The notes below the pieces were generated by a model. It made no database searches. It saw only the letters and a program-made list of their open reading frames with translations, and was not told the DNA's origin. Shown here in pieces: positions 7,690 to 16,310 of a DNA stretch of 64,000 nucleotides (its first letter is position 1; each line of letters opens with the position of its first letter). The translations under genes were made by a program, and so were the position numbers. This stretch comes from Thalassotalea litorea (GTDB lineage Bacteria; Pseudomonadota; Gammaproteobacteria; Enterobacterales; Alteromonadaceae), in contig NZ_VCBC01000012.1 in the NCBI RefSeq assembly GCF_005843925.1, positions 1-64,000 of the forward strand, read 5' to 3'.

Positions 7690-9471
7690 TTACTCTTCGC
7701 TTTTTTTCTCTTCAACGACAACTTGCACACCAAGCTCGGCTAGTTGTGCCGGGTTTGCTTTACCCGGAGCATTCGTTAATGGACACGCTGCGGTTGTGGT
7801 TTTCGGGAATGCCATCACATCGCGAATGGATGTCGCACCGGTCATTAGCATTACCAAGCGATCCAGACCGAAGGCCAGACCCGCGTGAGGCGGTGTGCCG
7901 TAGCGTAACGCTTCTAATAAGAAACCAAATTTTTCTTCCGCTTCTTCATCGCTAATACCAAGAATACGGAAAACTGCGGCTTGCATCGCCTGATCATGGA
8001 TACGAACCGAACCACCACCTAACTCACAACCGTTAAGTACCATATCATACGCATTGGATAACGCGCCGACAGGATTGGCTTCTAACTCTTCTGCCGTTAG
8101 CTCCGATGGTGCGGTGAATGGGTGATGCAATGCATGCATATTACCATCGAATTCTTCAAACATTGGAAAATCGACAACCCAAAGTGGTTTCCATTCGTCG
8201 CTGACGATATCCAGATCTTCACCGAGCTTAAGGCGTAACGCCCCCATCGCTTCGGTCACAACCGTATAGTTATCGGCACCGAAGAAAATAATATCGCCGC
8301 TTTGCGCGTTAGTGCGCTCAAGCAAACCGTTTACTGCAGCTTCCGGCAAGAACTTCAGTATTGGTGACTGAATACCTTCCATGCCCGCAGCACGGTCATT
8401 CACCTTCATCCACGCTAAACCTTTGGCACCATAGATACCAACAAATTTACCGTATTCATCGATGTTCTTGCGAGAAAACTTCTCAGCACCACCGGGAACA
8501 CAGATCACCGCTACACGACCTTTTTCATCGTTTGCAGGACCGGAGAATACTTTAAATTCTACGTCTTTTAATAAGTCAGCAACATCGACAAGCTCAAGTG
8601 GGTTACGTAAATCTGGTTTGTCAGAGCCGTAACGCGTCATTGCTTCTGCGTAGGACATACGCGGAAAGTCACCTAAATCGACACTAAGCAATTTATTAAA
8701 CAAATCACGGATCATGGTTTCGGTTACTTCCATAACCTGATCGGCGGTCATGAACGAGGTTTCGATATCGATTTGAGTAAATTCTGGCTGGCGATCAGCA
8801 CGTAAATCTTCATCACGGAAACATTTTACGATTTGATAGTAACGCTCCATGCCTGACATCATTAACAACTGTTTAAATAGTTGTGGTGATTGTGGCAATG
8901 CAAAAAAGCTACCTTTGTGAGTTCGACTCGGCACTAAGTAATCACGAGCCCCTTCCGGCGTTGCCGCGGTCAGGATTGGCGTTTCAATATCCATGAAACC
9001 TTGTGACTCTAACGACTCGCGTACCGCAGACGTCACTTTGGCACGAAAACGCAAACGCTCAGTCATTTCAGGACGACGCAAATCAAGATAGCGATATTTT
9101 AAGCGTTGCTCTTCCGAGTTGTTTTGATGATCGTCAAGCGTTAACGGCAATGGCGCGGCTTTGTTCAAAATGGTCAATTCCAGACCCAGAACTTCAATAG
9201 CACCGGTTGCCATATCTTTATTCACCTGACCTTCAGGGCGTGCACGAACTTTACCTTTCACCTGAACACAGAATTCGTTACGTAATGTGTTGGCTTTTTC
9301 CAACACTTCAGGGAAATCCGGATCGTAAACCACCTGCACGATACCTTCACGATCTCGTAAATCTAAAAAGATTACGGCACCAAGATCACGACGACGGTTT
9401 ACCCAACCACAAAGAGTGACTTCCTGACCAATGTGAGATTCGTTCACCTCACCACAATAGACGCTACGCAT
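7690..9471 (-). CDS. aspS: Aspartyl-tRNA synthetase
   Basis: A 593-residue class II synthetase of bacterial type. The N-terminal OB-fold anticodon-binding domain includes [25 protein letters not shown] (seen as [13 protein letters not shown] and FLDLRDREG). Motif 2 is [20 protein letters not shown] ([11 protein letters not shown]), the bacterial GAD insertion follows at about 290-430, and motif 3 is [12 protein letters not shown]. It charges tRNA-Asp. It heads the minus-strand run into ruvC. Confidence 0.98.
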   Translation of the reverse strand: MRSVYCGEVNESHIGQEVTLCGWVNRRRDLGAVIFLDLRDREGIVQVVYDPDFPEVLEKANTLRNEFCVQVKGKVRARPEGQVNKDMATGAIEVLGLELTILNKAAPLPLTLDDHQNNSEEQRLKYRYLDLRRPEMTERLRFRAKVTSAVRESLESQGFMDIETPILTAATPEGARDYLVPSRTHKGSFFALPQSPQLFKQLLMMSGMERYYQIVKCFRDEDLRADRQPEFTQIDIETSFMTADQVMEVTETMIRDLFNKLLSVDLGDFPRMSYAEAMTRYGSDKPDLRNPLELVDVADLLKDVEFKVFSGPANDEKGRVAVICVPGGAEKFSRKNIDEYGKFVGIYGAKGLAWMKVNDRAAGMEGIQSPILKFLPEAAVNGLLERTNAQSGDIIFFGADNYTVVTEAMGALRLKLGEDLDIVSDEWKPLWVVDFPMFEEFDGNMHALHHPFTAPSELTAEELEANPVGALSNAYDMVLNGCELGGGSVRIHDQAMQAAVFRILGISDEEAEEKFGFLLEALRYGTPPHAGLAFGLDRLVMLMTGATSIRDVMAFPKTTTAACPLTNAPGKANPAQLAELGVQVVVEEKKSEE

Positions 9472-9614
9472 TATTGACTGTTCCTGATATGTAAAAAGCT
9501 CGAACCCGTGTTTATTATAGCGGGATCATATCGGCATCGACTGATACCCATGAGAAAGGGTCGAATCAATGTCGGAAATTTAATAAAGCCGACATTATAA
9601 GGAAAACCCGCGGG

Positions 9615-9731
9615 ATGTCACCTGAATTGGCGAATGCTGAACAGAAAAAAACCGAATTATTTAAATCGCTGCAAAAAAACCACCTTTTTAAGGATGAACT
9701 TTCAATAAGTCAGGTATTTAAGATAAAATAA
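9615..9731 (+). CDS. Possible 38-residue small protein, uncertain
   Basis: An ATG at 9615 opens a 38-codon frame ending TAA at 9731, 29 bp before cmoA. The predicted product is polar and charged (MSPELANAEQKKTELFKSLQ at the start), without signal or membrane segment. AAGGA lies about 10 bases upstream. It could be a small gene in front of cmoA or a chance frame; I do not recognise it. Confidence 0.2.
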   Translation: MSPELANAEQKKTELFKSLQKNHLFKDELSISQVFKIK

Positions 9732-9760
9732 GGCTCATAACATGCAACAGGGCTTAGCCA

Positions 9761-10519
9761 ATGTCCGACAAAGAGTCCAAACCAGTGTCCCAGCAAGATA
9801 AAGATCTGATTTATTCAAAACCACAAGTAAACGTTGCGGATTTTCGTTTCGATGCGCAAGTGGTGGAAGTTTTTCCAGATATGATCAAACGTTCGGTGCC
9901 CGGTTACAACACCATCATTGATACGATTGGAAACCTTGCCGGTCGTTATGCAAAAGACAATACCAATGTTTATGATCTCGGTTGTTCTTTAGGGGCGGCC
10001 AGTTTAGCCATGCGACGCAGCATTGACGCGAAAGGTTGTAAGATTGTCGCCATTGATAACTCCTCCGACATGGTCGAGCGCTGTAAAATTCATCTTAATG
10101 CGTTCAAGGCGGATACGCCCTGCGAGGTAAAATATGGCGATATTTTGCAAGAGCCAATGGAAAACGCATCGGTCATTGTGTTGAACTTCACCTTACAATT
10201 TATTGAGCCAGACAAGCGCCAGCAACTGATTGAAAAAATCGCCGATGCATTAATCCCTGGGGGCTTATTTATCCTGTCGGAAAAAATCTATGATAATGAC
10301 CCCGAGTGTCGAGCACTATTAAACGAATTGCACCATGATTTTAAACGCGCTAATGGCTACAGTGAATTGGAGATTGCCCAAAAGCGCTCTGCCATTGAAA
10401 ATGTAATGAAGCCTGATGTGTTGGATAGTCACTTGTCCAGGTTGCAGCAAGCGGGGTTTTCCCACGCCACCCCATGGTTTCAATGTTTTAACTTCTTTTC
10501 ATTAGTCGCAGTGAAATAG
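9761..10519 (+). CDS. cmoA: Carboxy-S-adenosyl-L-methionine synthase CmoA
   Basis: A 252-residue class I methyltransferase-fold enzyme that makes carboxy-SAM from SAM and prephenate. It matches the CmoA family along its length: [17 protein letters not shown] near the start, the SAM-binding [13 protein letters not shown], the acidic [23 protein letters not shown], and the C-terminal [23 protein letters not shown] precedes the ATG at good spacing. The cmoB gene follows 28 bp downstream, and both serve wobble-uridine (cmo5U34) tRNA modification. Confidence 0.97.
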   Translation: MSDKESKPVSQQDKDLIYSKPQVNVADFRFDAQVVEVFPDMIKRSVPGYNTIIDTIGNLAGRYAKDNTNVYDLGCSLGAASLAMRRSIDAKGCKIVAIDNSSDMVERCKIHLNAFKADTPCEVKYGDILQEPMENASVIVLNFTLQFIEPDKRQQLIEKIADALIPGGLFILSEKIYDNDPECRALLNELHHDFKRANGYSELEIAQKRSAIENVMKPDVLDSHLSRLQQAGFSHATPWFQCFNFFSLVAVK

Positions 10520-10547
10520 CGACCCTAAATATAGCCAGTCATTCATT

Positions 10548-11507
10548 ATGTTTAATAGTTTCTATCAACAAATCGCCGGCAATCAGTTAAGCCACTGGTT
10601 AACCACCCTGCCCGCCCAACTAGATCAATGGCAAAAAAGCCACTTGCATGGCGAATATGGAAAATGGTTAAAAACCCTCGAGGCTCTGCCTGACACTGAA
10701 TATTCGAACTTGGATTTAAAAAACAGCGTAACCATTGGCCAAAAGGATGATATACCTGAAGGGCAACGCAAGCGTATCGAAGCCTTATTGAAAAACTTTA
10801 AACCCTGGCGCAAAGGTCCGTTTCATATCCATGGTCTGCATATCGACACCGAATGGCGTTCAGATTTTAAATGGGATCGTTTATTACCCCATATCAGTCC
10901 ACTAAAAGGTAGAACCGTGTTAGATATCGGTTGCGGTAGTGGTTACCATTTGTGGCGAATGCGTGGTGAAGGTGCCGAATTTGTAGTTGGTATCGATCCT
11001 ACCCAACTGTTTTTAATGCAATTTCAAGCAATTTCCCATTTTATCAAAGATCCAAACGTCAATTTATTGCCATTGGGTGTCGATGACCTACCGGCGCTAA
11101 AATCTTTTGATACGGTGTTTTCGATGGGCGTACTTTATCACCGTAAATCGCCAATCGATTTTTTACAGCAATTAAAAGCACAGTTAAGCCCTGGTGGTGA
11201 ACTTGTACTGGAAACTCTGGTTGTTGAAGGTGACGAGCAGACCGTGCTGGTGCCGGGCGAGCGCTATGCAAAAATGCGCAACGTCTGGTTTATTCCCAGT
11301 GGCGAAGCGTTAATGTTTTGGATGCGCCGCCTCGGGTTTAAAAACGTGCGTATGGTCAATACAGACCAAACAGCGTTTGAAGAGCAACGTAAAACTGACT
11401 GGATGGATAATGAATCGCTGCAGGATTTTCTCGACCCTGAAGATAGCAGTAAAACCATTGAGGGGTATCCAGCACCACTACGGGCAATTTTTATCGCCAA
11501 CGTTTGA
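10548..11507 (+). CDS. cmoB: tRNA U34 carboxymethyltransferase CmoB
   Basis: A 319-residue enzyme that moves the carboxymethyl group of carboxy-SAM to 5-hydroxyuridine 34 of tRNAs. Landmarks are KWRKGPF-like [13 protein letters not shown], the distinctive [13 protein letters not shown], the cofactor motif [40 protein letters not shown] and the C-terminal [17 protein letters not shown]. The length is usual for the family. It is the second gene of the cmoAB operon. TrhO, which can supply hydroxyuridine at the same tRNA position, is encoded at 49774. Confidence 0.97.
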   Translation: MFNSFYQQIAGNQLSHWLTTLPAQLDQWQKSHLHGEYGKWLKTLEALPDTEYSNLDLKNSVTIGQKDDIPEGQRKRIEALLKNFKPWRKGPFHIHGLHIDTEWRSDFKWDRLLPHISPLKGRTVLDIGCGSGYHLWRMRGEGAEFVVGIDPTQLFLMQFQAISHFIKDPNVNLLPLGVDDLPALKSFDTVFSMGVLYHRKSPIDFLQQLKAQLSPGGELVLETLVVEGDEQTVLVPGERYAKMRNVWFIPSGEALMFWMRRLGFKNVRMVNTDQTAFEEQRKTDWMDNESLQDFLDPEDSSKTIEGYPAPLRAIFIANV

Positions 11508-11552
11508 TACGTTCCGCCCCCTCTGGGGTGATAGTAAATTTGCAATCGTATG

Positions 11553-11580
11553 ACGGGAGACTGTGTGGTCTCCCGTTTTA
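11553..11580. terminator. Bidirectional terminator after cmoB
   Basis: ACGGGAGAC and GTCTCCCGT form a perfect 9-bp stem with a TGTGTG loop, followed by TTTTA on the plus strand. It separates the convergent cmoB and the membrane-protein gene on the other strand, whose stop codon it touches. Confidence 0.85.
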
Positions 11581-12021
11581 CTTTCCGCTTTCTACCTTCG
11601 CTTTCGTGTCTGATAAGATCAGGCGTAAGTGCAAATAGGCGTGAATAAGATGGATCAATGCCGCAAGCGCCAATAGAGATAATACGATTGTCAGCAATGC
11701 TTGCAATGAATAACTTGCCAGTAACGGCAGAAAAAACGCCAGTGGAACTAAATACGCTAACGTCCCAATCAACAACGCCAGCATTCGCCATACAAACCCC
11801 ATATTCAAGCCAAAACAAACGGAACACATCGACCAAAAACTTAAAACCACTGAAGCGATCCAAATAATCAACAGCCCTACCTGTAACGGTGAATGTATTG
11901 CCGCATCAAGTTGCTGCTCAGAGAAACTGCCCGTTAAAAAGTTAATCAGTGAAATACCAATCGTTGCCAGTAACACCAATGAGGGTAACCAGGCAAAAAC
12001 AATGGTGATATTAATAAACAT
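11578..12021 (-). CDS. Small four-segment membrane protein, unknown family
   Basis: A 147-residue protein with four hydrophobic stretches (about 5-27, 45-68, 77-98 and 103-128) and a short charged C-terminus (LRLILSDTKAKVESGK). No family was recognised, and there are no catalytic motifs. It is convergent with cmoB and divergent from the dGTPase gene, with no partner on its strand. A competing frame at 11264-11863 on the same strand overlaps cmoB and looks non-coding, so this frame is preferred. Confidence 0.6.
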   Translation of the reverse strand: MFINITIVFAWLPSLVLLATIGISLINFLTGSFSEQQLDAAIHSPLQVGLLIIWIASVVLSFWSMCSVCFGLNMGFVWRMLALLIGTLAYLVPLAFFLPLLASYSLQALLTIVLSLLALAALIHLIHAYLHLRLILSDTKAKVESGK

Positions 12022-12123
12022 GCCACGCCAGATACGCTAACTCCTTGAATTCCTCTAAGTACAGGGAAATTTTACTTGTCCACGAAACCAAATAGAGTAA
12101 TCATAGAACGAAAGGAACAAATA

Positions 12124-12162
12124 ATGTGCAATTTTTATGAACGAGCATTGGTTACAACGTAA
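12124..12162 (+). other. Possible 12-codon leader ORF overlapping dGTPase start
   Basis: ATG at 12124 opens a 12-codon frame (MCNFYERALVTT) that ends 23 bases inside the dGTPase gene. The only good ribosome site nearby, AAAGGA at 12111-12116, is 7 bases from this ATG but 20 from the dGTPase ATG at 12137. This could couple translation of the two starts, or be chance. Confidence 0.3.
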
Positions 12163-13483
12163 ATTTTCACCAAACGCGACCCGAATTCAGGATCATCGCT
12201 CCCCGTTTCAACGGGATCGCGCCCGTATTTTGCATTCCGCGGCCTTTCGTCGCCTGCAGGCAAAAACTCAGGTAATGGGCGTAGGTGTCAGTGATTTTTA
12301 TCGGACCCGTTTGACCCATTCATTAGAGGCTGCCCAAATCGGCTCTGGCATCAGTGCCCAATTGCGAAACAAGCATAGTGAGTTGGCGGAAACGTTATTC
12401 CCAACCGATGATTCATTAATTGAAGCCATCTGTTTAGCCCATGACATTGGCCACCCACCGTTTGGTCATGGTGGCGAAGTCGCGCTCAATTTTATGATGC
12501 ACAAACATGGCGGATTTGAAGGCAATGGCCAGACATTTCGTATTGTCAGTAAACTTGAACCCTATACCGAGCAATATGGGATGGATCTTACCCGTCGCAC
12601 CCTGCTGGGCTTTTTAAAATACCCGCAAACCATCGAGCATTTGCAATCATCTTACCCTGAGAAGCTTCCCAATAACTATCGACAGTTAAAGGCCGGTGAC
12701 TGGCATCCGCCTAAAGGGGTTTATGACGACGACCTGGATATGTTGCATTGGGTATTAGAGCCATTGTCATCTCATGACAAGGAACTTTTCCAAAGTAGTC
12801 TGGCACGAGACAATAATCATAAAAAAACACGTTATAAATCGTTAGATTGCTCCATTATGGAACTGGCGGATGATATTGCCTATGGCGTTCATGATATGGA
12901 AGATGCCATTGTCACCGGCGTGGTTTCTGAGCATTTATTTGTCGAATATGTGGCAAAACCCATGGCGGAAATTGATGATATCTGGGTGCAGGAAAATTAT
13001 ACGAGCATTACCGAAAACCTGTTTAGTCAGCAACACCACTTACAAAAAGATGCCATCGGTTCTTTGGTCAATTATCTGATCACCTCTATCTCGCTAGTGG
13101 ATTTAAACGAAACCCAAGGCTGTGACTTTGACGAAGATTTATTGCGCTACAATGCCAAACTTTCAAAGGCACCGGCAAAGGTGCTTGGCTTGTTAAAAGA
13201 TTTCGTATATCGCTTTGTGATCAAGCAAACGGATATTCAACGCTTAGAATATAAAGGCCAGCAAATCGTGATGGAGTTGTTTGAGGCGTTCGCCAGTGAT
13301 CCACAGCGGCTATTGCCAGATTCAACCCGCCGACGTTGGCAAAAAGCCGTCGATGAAGGGCTAAATCCAAATCGCGTAATTGCCGATTACTTAAGTGGCA
13401 TGACCGATGAGTTCGCAACTAGAGTCTACAACAACCTGTTTATCGCCAATGCCAGTGGTGTCAATGAAAAGCACTGCGTGTAA
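12137..13483 (+). CDS. Deoxyguanosinetriphosphate triphosphohydrolase-like protein (anti-phage dGTPase type)
   Basis: A 448-residue HD-domain dNTP triphosphohydrolase. Early residues DHRSPFQRDRARILHSAAFRRLQ (DHRSPFQRDRARILH) and the metal-site motifs TRLTHSLEAAQIG and CLAHDIGHPPFGHGGE (H...HD), followed later by SIMELADDIAYGVHDMEDA, are all intact, so it should be active. It removes triphosphate from dGTP or other dNTPs. The form without the E. coli Dgt insertions resembles the dGTPases shown to starve phages of nucleotides in Shewanella and others. No other defence gene is adjacent, so a housekeeping nucleotide-pool role is equally possible. Confidence 0.9.
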   Translation: MNEHWLQRKFSPNATRIQDHRSPFQRDRARILHSAAFRRLQAKTQVMGVGVSDFYRTRLTHSLEAAQIGSGISAQLRNKHSELAETLFPTDDSLIEAICLAHDIGHPPFGHGGEVALNFMMHKHGGFEGNGQTFRIVSKLEPYTEQYGMDLTRRTLLGFLKYPQTIEHLQSSYPEKLPNNYRQLKAGDWHPPKGVYDDDLDMLHWVLEPLSSHDKELFQSSLARDNNHKKTRYKSLDCSIMELADDIAYGVHDMEDAIVTGVVSEHLFVEYVAKPMAEIDDIWVQENYTSITENLFSQQHHLQKDAIGSLVNYLITSISLVDLNETQGCDFDEDLLRYNAKLSKAPAKVLGLLKDFVYRFVIKQTDIQRLEYKGQQIVMELFEAFASDPQRLLPDSTRRRWQKAVDEGLNPNRVIADYLSGMTDEFATRVYNNLFIANASGVNEKHCV

Positions 13484-13583
13484 TGGTGTTTAGTTGTGGT
13501 TAGCGCCGCTTGCCCCTGATATTTTAGTAATGACAATGGCAAGAACAATGGCAAATTCATTTAAAAAAAATTAGAGAGCTATT

Positions 13584-13985
13584 TTGAACGCGATTACCGA
13601 TTTAAACCAATTAATTGCCAGCATGAAACCAGAGTTACAAGATGGCAGTTATGTATTTACCACCGTGAGTGGTGACATAAAAGAACACCTCGCATTAAAT
13701 CCCCTTGCGTGCTTTCAAGAGTCGGAAGGCTTGACCCTAATACTTGAACAGGTACAGGCCGAACGCGCCAACATAACCTATGAAGGCGTGTTTAAACAGA
13801 TCACTTTAACGGTGCACTCCAGTTTAGAGGCGGTAGGCCTGACTGCTGCAATCGCAACAGCGCTGGCGGAACAAGGGATCAGCGCCAATGTCGTTGCCGC
13901 GCATTTCCATGATCATATTTTTGTACCAGAAGAAAAAGCAACAAAGGCAATTCGCGCGCTTGCAGCATTAAGCGAGTCTGTTTAA
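13584..13985 (+). CDS. ACT-domain protein
   Basis: A 133-residue protein of the small ACT-domain family (COG3602-like), with two ACT-like halves: MKPELQDGSYVFTTVSG (as LQDGSYVFTTVSG) in the first and LTVHSSLEAVGLTAAIATAL followed by NVVAAHFHDHIFVP in the second. ACT domains usually bind amino acids, but no function is established for these stand-alone proteins. The start is a TTG at 13584, with AGAGAG upstream; no suitable ATG exists nearby. It lies 100 bp after the dGTPase gene. Confidence 0.8.
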   Translation: MNAITDLNQLIASMKPELQDGSYVFTTVSGDIKEHLALNPLACFQESEGLTLILEQVQAERANITYEGVFKQITLTVHSSLEAVGLTAAIATALAEQGISANVVAAHFHDHIFVPEEKATKAIRALAALSESV

Positions 13986-14106
13986 CGCAGTGAATTGCTC
14001 GACAATAACGTTATGATATTGCGGTGCTCATTATGCATTCCTCTTGGCACGCACCAATGTTCCCCGTAAAATATGCCATAAAATTTCGCCAGGAAGCTAA
14101 AATTCC

Positions 14107-15159
14107 GTGTTAGATATATACGCCGGCAACAACGCCCTTACGACGCTCAAGCAACAAGGATTTTCCCAATCCTTATTTTCCACCATGATTGGTGCCAGTG
14201 GTGGTCCTAAGTGGTTTTCTCTTTATGGTTTAGATAAATATATCTTTGGCGAATTATTTAAAGACCGGACATCTGAATTAAATTTAATCGGCTCTTCCGC
14301 CGGGGCTTTTCGCTTTGCCGCACTGGCTCAAAAGGATCCCGTCGCCGCAATTACCCGTTTAGCGGAAAATTATTCGCAAACCGTATACTCCGAAAATGCC
14401 GATGCGACGGAAATTACCGGAAAAGCTTATGAGTTAATGAGCGCCGTATTTGGTGAACATGGCATTGAACAGATAATCACTAACCCCGCCATTAAAGCGC
14501 ATTTTGTGGTCTGTCGCTGTCATGGTTTAACCCGCTTTGAAAATAAAGCGCTACAAATGCTCGGCTTAGTGACAAGTTATGGTCTTAATCGCATCGACAG
14601 GCGTCTGCTCAAGCATCAATATCAACGAGTTATCTATCATCATCCTGACAGTAAACTAACAATAAACGACCCCTATCAGTTTGATACCTCCTATTTACCA
14701 TTAACCCGGGACAATACCCTTGACGCCTTATTGGCGAGTGGTTCGATTCCTATGGTCATGCGTGGCATTAAAGATGTTGCTGACTCGCCCAAAGGTATGT
14801 ATCGCGATGGCGGGATTATTGACTACCATTTCGATTTAGAAATTGAGAATCAGTCCGGGTTGATTTTATACCCGCATTTTACCTCCGTACCAAAGGCCGG
14901 TTGGTTTGATAAGTCAATGAATCGATTTGTCGATAAGAGTCATTACGATAACGTGGTGATGTTGGTGCCGTCCGAAAAATTCGTGGCCAATCTGCCTTAT
15001 CAAAAAATCCCTGATAGAAAAGATTTCACCGATTTGCCGCCAGCAGAGCGAATAAAATACTGGCAAACGGTTCTTGCGGCTACCGACCAGTTAGCAGAAA
15101 GTCTGGATGATTTTATCGAGAAACAGGATATAGACCGGGTAAAGCCCTTGGCGTGGTAG
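14107..15159 (+). CDS. Patatin-like phospholipase family protein
   Basis: A 350-residue patatin-fold protein. The oxyanion-loop-like motif is GASGGPKWFSLYGLD (about 24-38), the nucleophile elbow is GSSAG (GxSxG, about 57-61) and the catalytic aspartate is in YRDGGIIDYH (DGG). Such enzymes hydrolyse acyl lipids. There is no signal peptide or membrane anchor, so it is probably cytoplasmic. The start is GTG with AGGAAG about 10 bases upstream. It stands alone on the plus strand after the ACT-domain gene, with no CBASS-type cyclase nearby. Confidence 0.85.
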   Translation: MLDIYAGNNALTTLKQQGFSQSLFSTMIGASGGPKWFSLYGLDKYIFGELFKDRTSELNLIGSSAGAFRFAALAQKDPVAAITRLAENYSQTVYSENADATEITGKAYELMSAVFGEHGIEQIITNPAIKAHFVVCRCHGLTRFENKALQMLGLVTSYGLNRIDRRLLKHQYQRVIYHHPDSKLTINDPYQFDTSYLPLTRDNTLDALLASGSIPMVMRGIKDVADSPKGMYRDGGIIDYHFDLEIENQSGLILYPHFTSVPKAGWFDKSMNRFVDKSHYDNVVMLVPSEKFVANLPYQKIPDRKDFTDLPPAERIKYWQTVLAATDQLAESLDDFIEKQDIDRVKPLAW

Positions 15160-15434
15160 ACAAAACTTACGTTAGAGGGGCGCTATGCATAAAAACTTTG
15201 GCATAAGAACTGCCTGACCAGCAGGTCCTTTTTAAGGCGTTATAGATTCGTTAATGTTACATTAACGTTCGAGATATAAAAAATGCATAGGGTCAGTTCC
15301 GATAAAAAGAATTTTCCAATCGATAAGCCTCTCAAATGTACTAAAACAGTTGGTTTTACCCTCGCACTCCGCTAAAGTATAACCAACTGATTTTTAACCC
15401 CTTATTGCGGGCATAATACGCAAATGGAGATCGC

Positions 15435-15665
15435 ATGAAGTATTTGTCGTTACTCACTATTATCCTGATATCAGGCTGTTCATCTCAACCGATTAGCCAT
15501 CAAATCGCGAATGCCATTCTGAGTTCAGTTTTTGAAGGAGCGACCAATACGGATATCAGTCACAATGCTGCAAGTTGCCCGAATATTAAACGCAGCTGTT
15601 CAGATGGAAATTATCAAGAATGGCTTCAAAAAAATGGACAAAAGGCTTGCGCCTGCAATAAGTAA
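15435..15665 (+). CDS. Small lipoprotein of unknown function
   Basis: A 76-residue secreted protein. The signal peptide ends in the lipobox LISGC (Cys at about residue 15), so lipid attachment and signal peptidase II cleavage are expected. The mature part of about 60 residues has five further cysteines (SCPN, RSCSDG, KACACNK), suggesting disulfides. TGGAGA lies before the ATG. I do not recognise the family, and neighbours give no clue. Confidence 0.6.
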   Translation: MKYLSLLTIILISGCSSQPISHQIANAILSSVFEGATNTDISHNAASCPNIKRSCSDGNYQEWLQKNGQKACACNK

Positions 15666-15868
15666 TTGCATCTAGCGGTCTAAAAGCATCAACTTACCAC
15701 TGCCTGTCTCGTTGACGGCAGGCCTGTTTGGCAGGGGCTTGGTGTCGAAACATCACATAACACACGGTTTATGCTTTTTCTAAACCTTAAACGCAAGATC
15801 TGAAGCGGAAACTAAAACCTGCCCTCTCCTTTCTAGTCTACCAGCGCCAAACAGTACCTAAGCGCCCG

Positions 15869-16249
15869 CTACGCTTTTTTAAAATAAAGCGCGCAGACTG
15901 CGCCAGCGGGATCCTTGATAATTACATATTTATCTTCACCGCCCATGGATTTAACTTCCGTTAGCAACTCCCCGCCTTTTGCGGTAACTGCGGCAATAGA
16001 GGCGTCGATATCGGCAACCAGAAAATAAGGCATCCATACCGGTGGCAAGTTTGCATTAACACCCCGTGCATGGCAAATCCCCGCCTGAGGTGAGTCATTG
16101 GCTGGGTTGTTCATGGCATAATCATCGTAGTCCCCCATAGAGCAGGCTTCTACTTCCCAGCCGACAACGTCCTGATAAAAATCTTTTACTTCCCCGGCAT
16201 TTTCAACCGTTAAATCCAACCAGGCCATTTCCGTAATATTGTTGTTCAT
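15869..16249 (-). CDS. VOC-family (glyoxalase-like) protein
   Basis: A 126-residue protein with the two-repeat vicinal-oxygen-chelate fold: WLDLTVENAGEVKDFYQDVVGWEVE in the first repeat (WLDLTVENAGEVKDFYQDVV) and PYFLVADIDASIAAVTAKGG followed by DPAGAVCALYF in the second. Members include glyoxalases, dioxygenases and antibiotic-binding proteins; the substrate cannot be told here. GAGGA lies 5 bases before the ATG. It is the last gene of the minus-strand run that begins with the kinase gene. Confidence 0.85.
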   Translation of the reverse strand: MNNNITEMAWLDLTVENAGEVKDFYQDVVGWEVEACSMGDYDDYAMNNPANDSPQAGICHARGVNANLPPVWMPYFLVADIDASIAAVTAKGGELLTEVKSMGGEDKYVIIKDPAGAVCALYFKKA

Positions 16250-16310
16250 GATGCGTCCTCTATTTATGTGACTGATTCACGTCGATGCTTTCTTGTTTAG
16301 CTTTTCTTGT

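Noticed and set aside
11264..11863. 199-codon minus-strand frame overlapping cmoB and the membrane-protein gene
   Set aside because: It overlaps the end of cmoB and lies in another frame over a better four-helix protein at 11578-12021; its residues look random.
14107..15159. Patatin-like gene as part of a CBASS-type anti-phage system
   Set aside because: No cyclase, Cap2/Cap3 or other CBASS gene is next to it, so a defence role is not supported.
15701..15735. TGCCTGTC/GACGGCAGGC inverted repeat as a terminator
   Set aside because: The stem is imperfect and has no T-run; only weak support.
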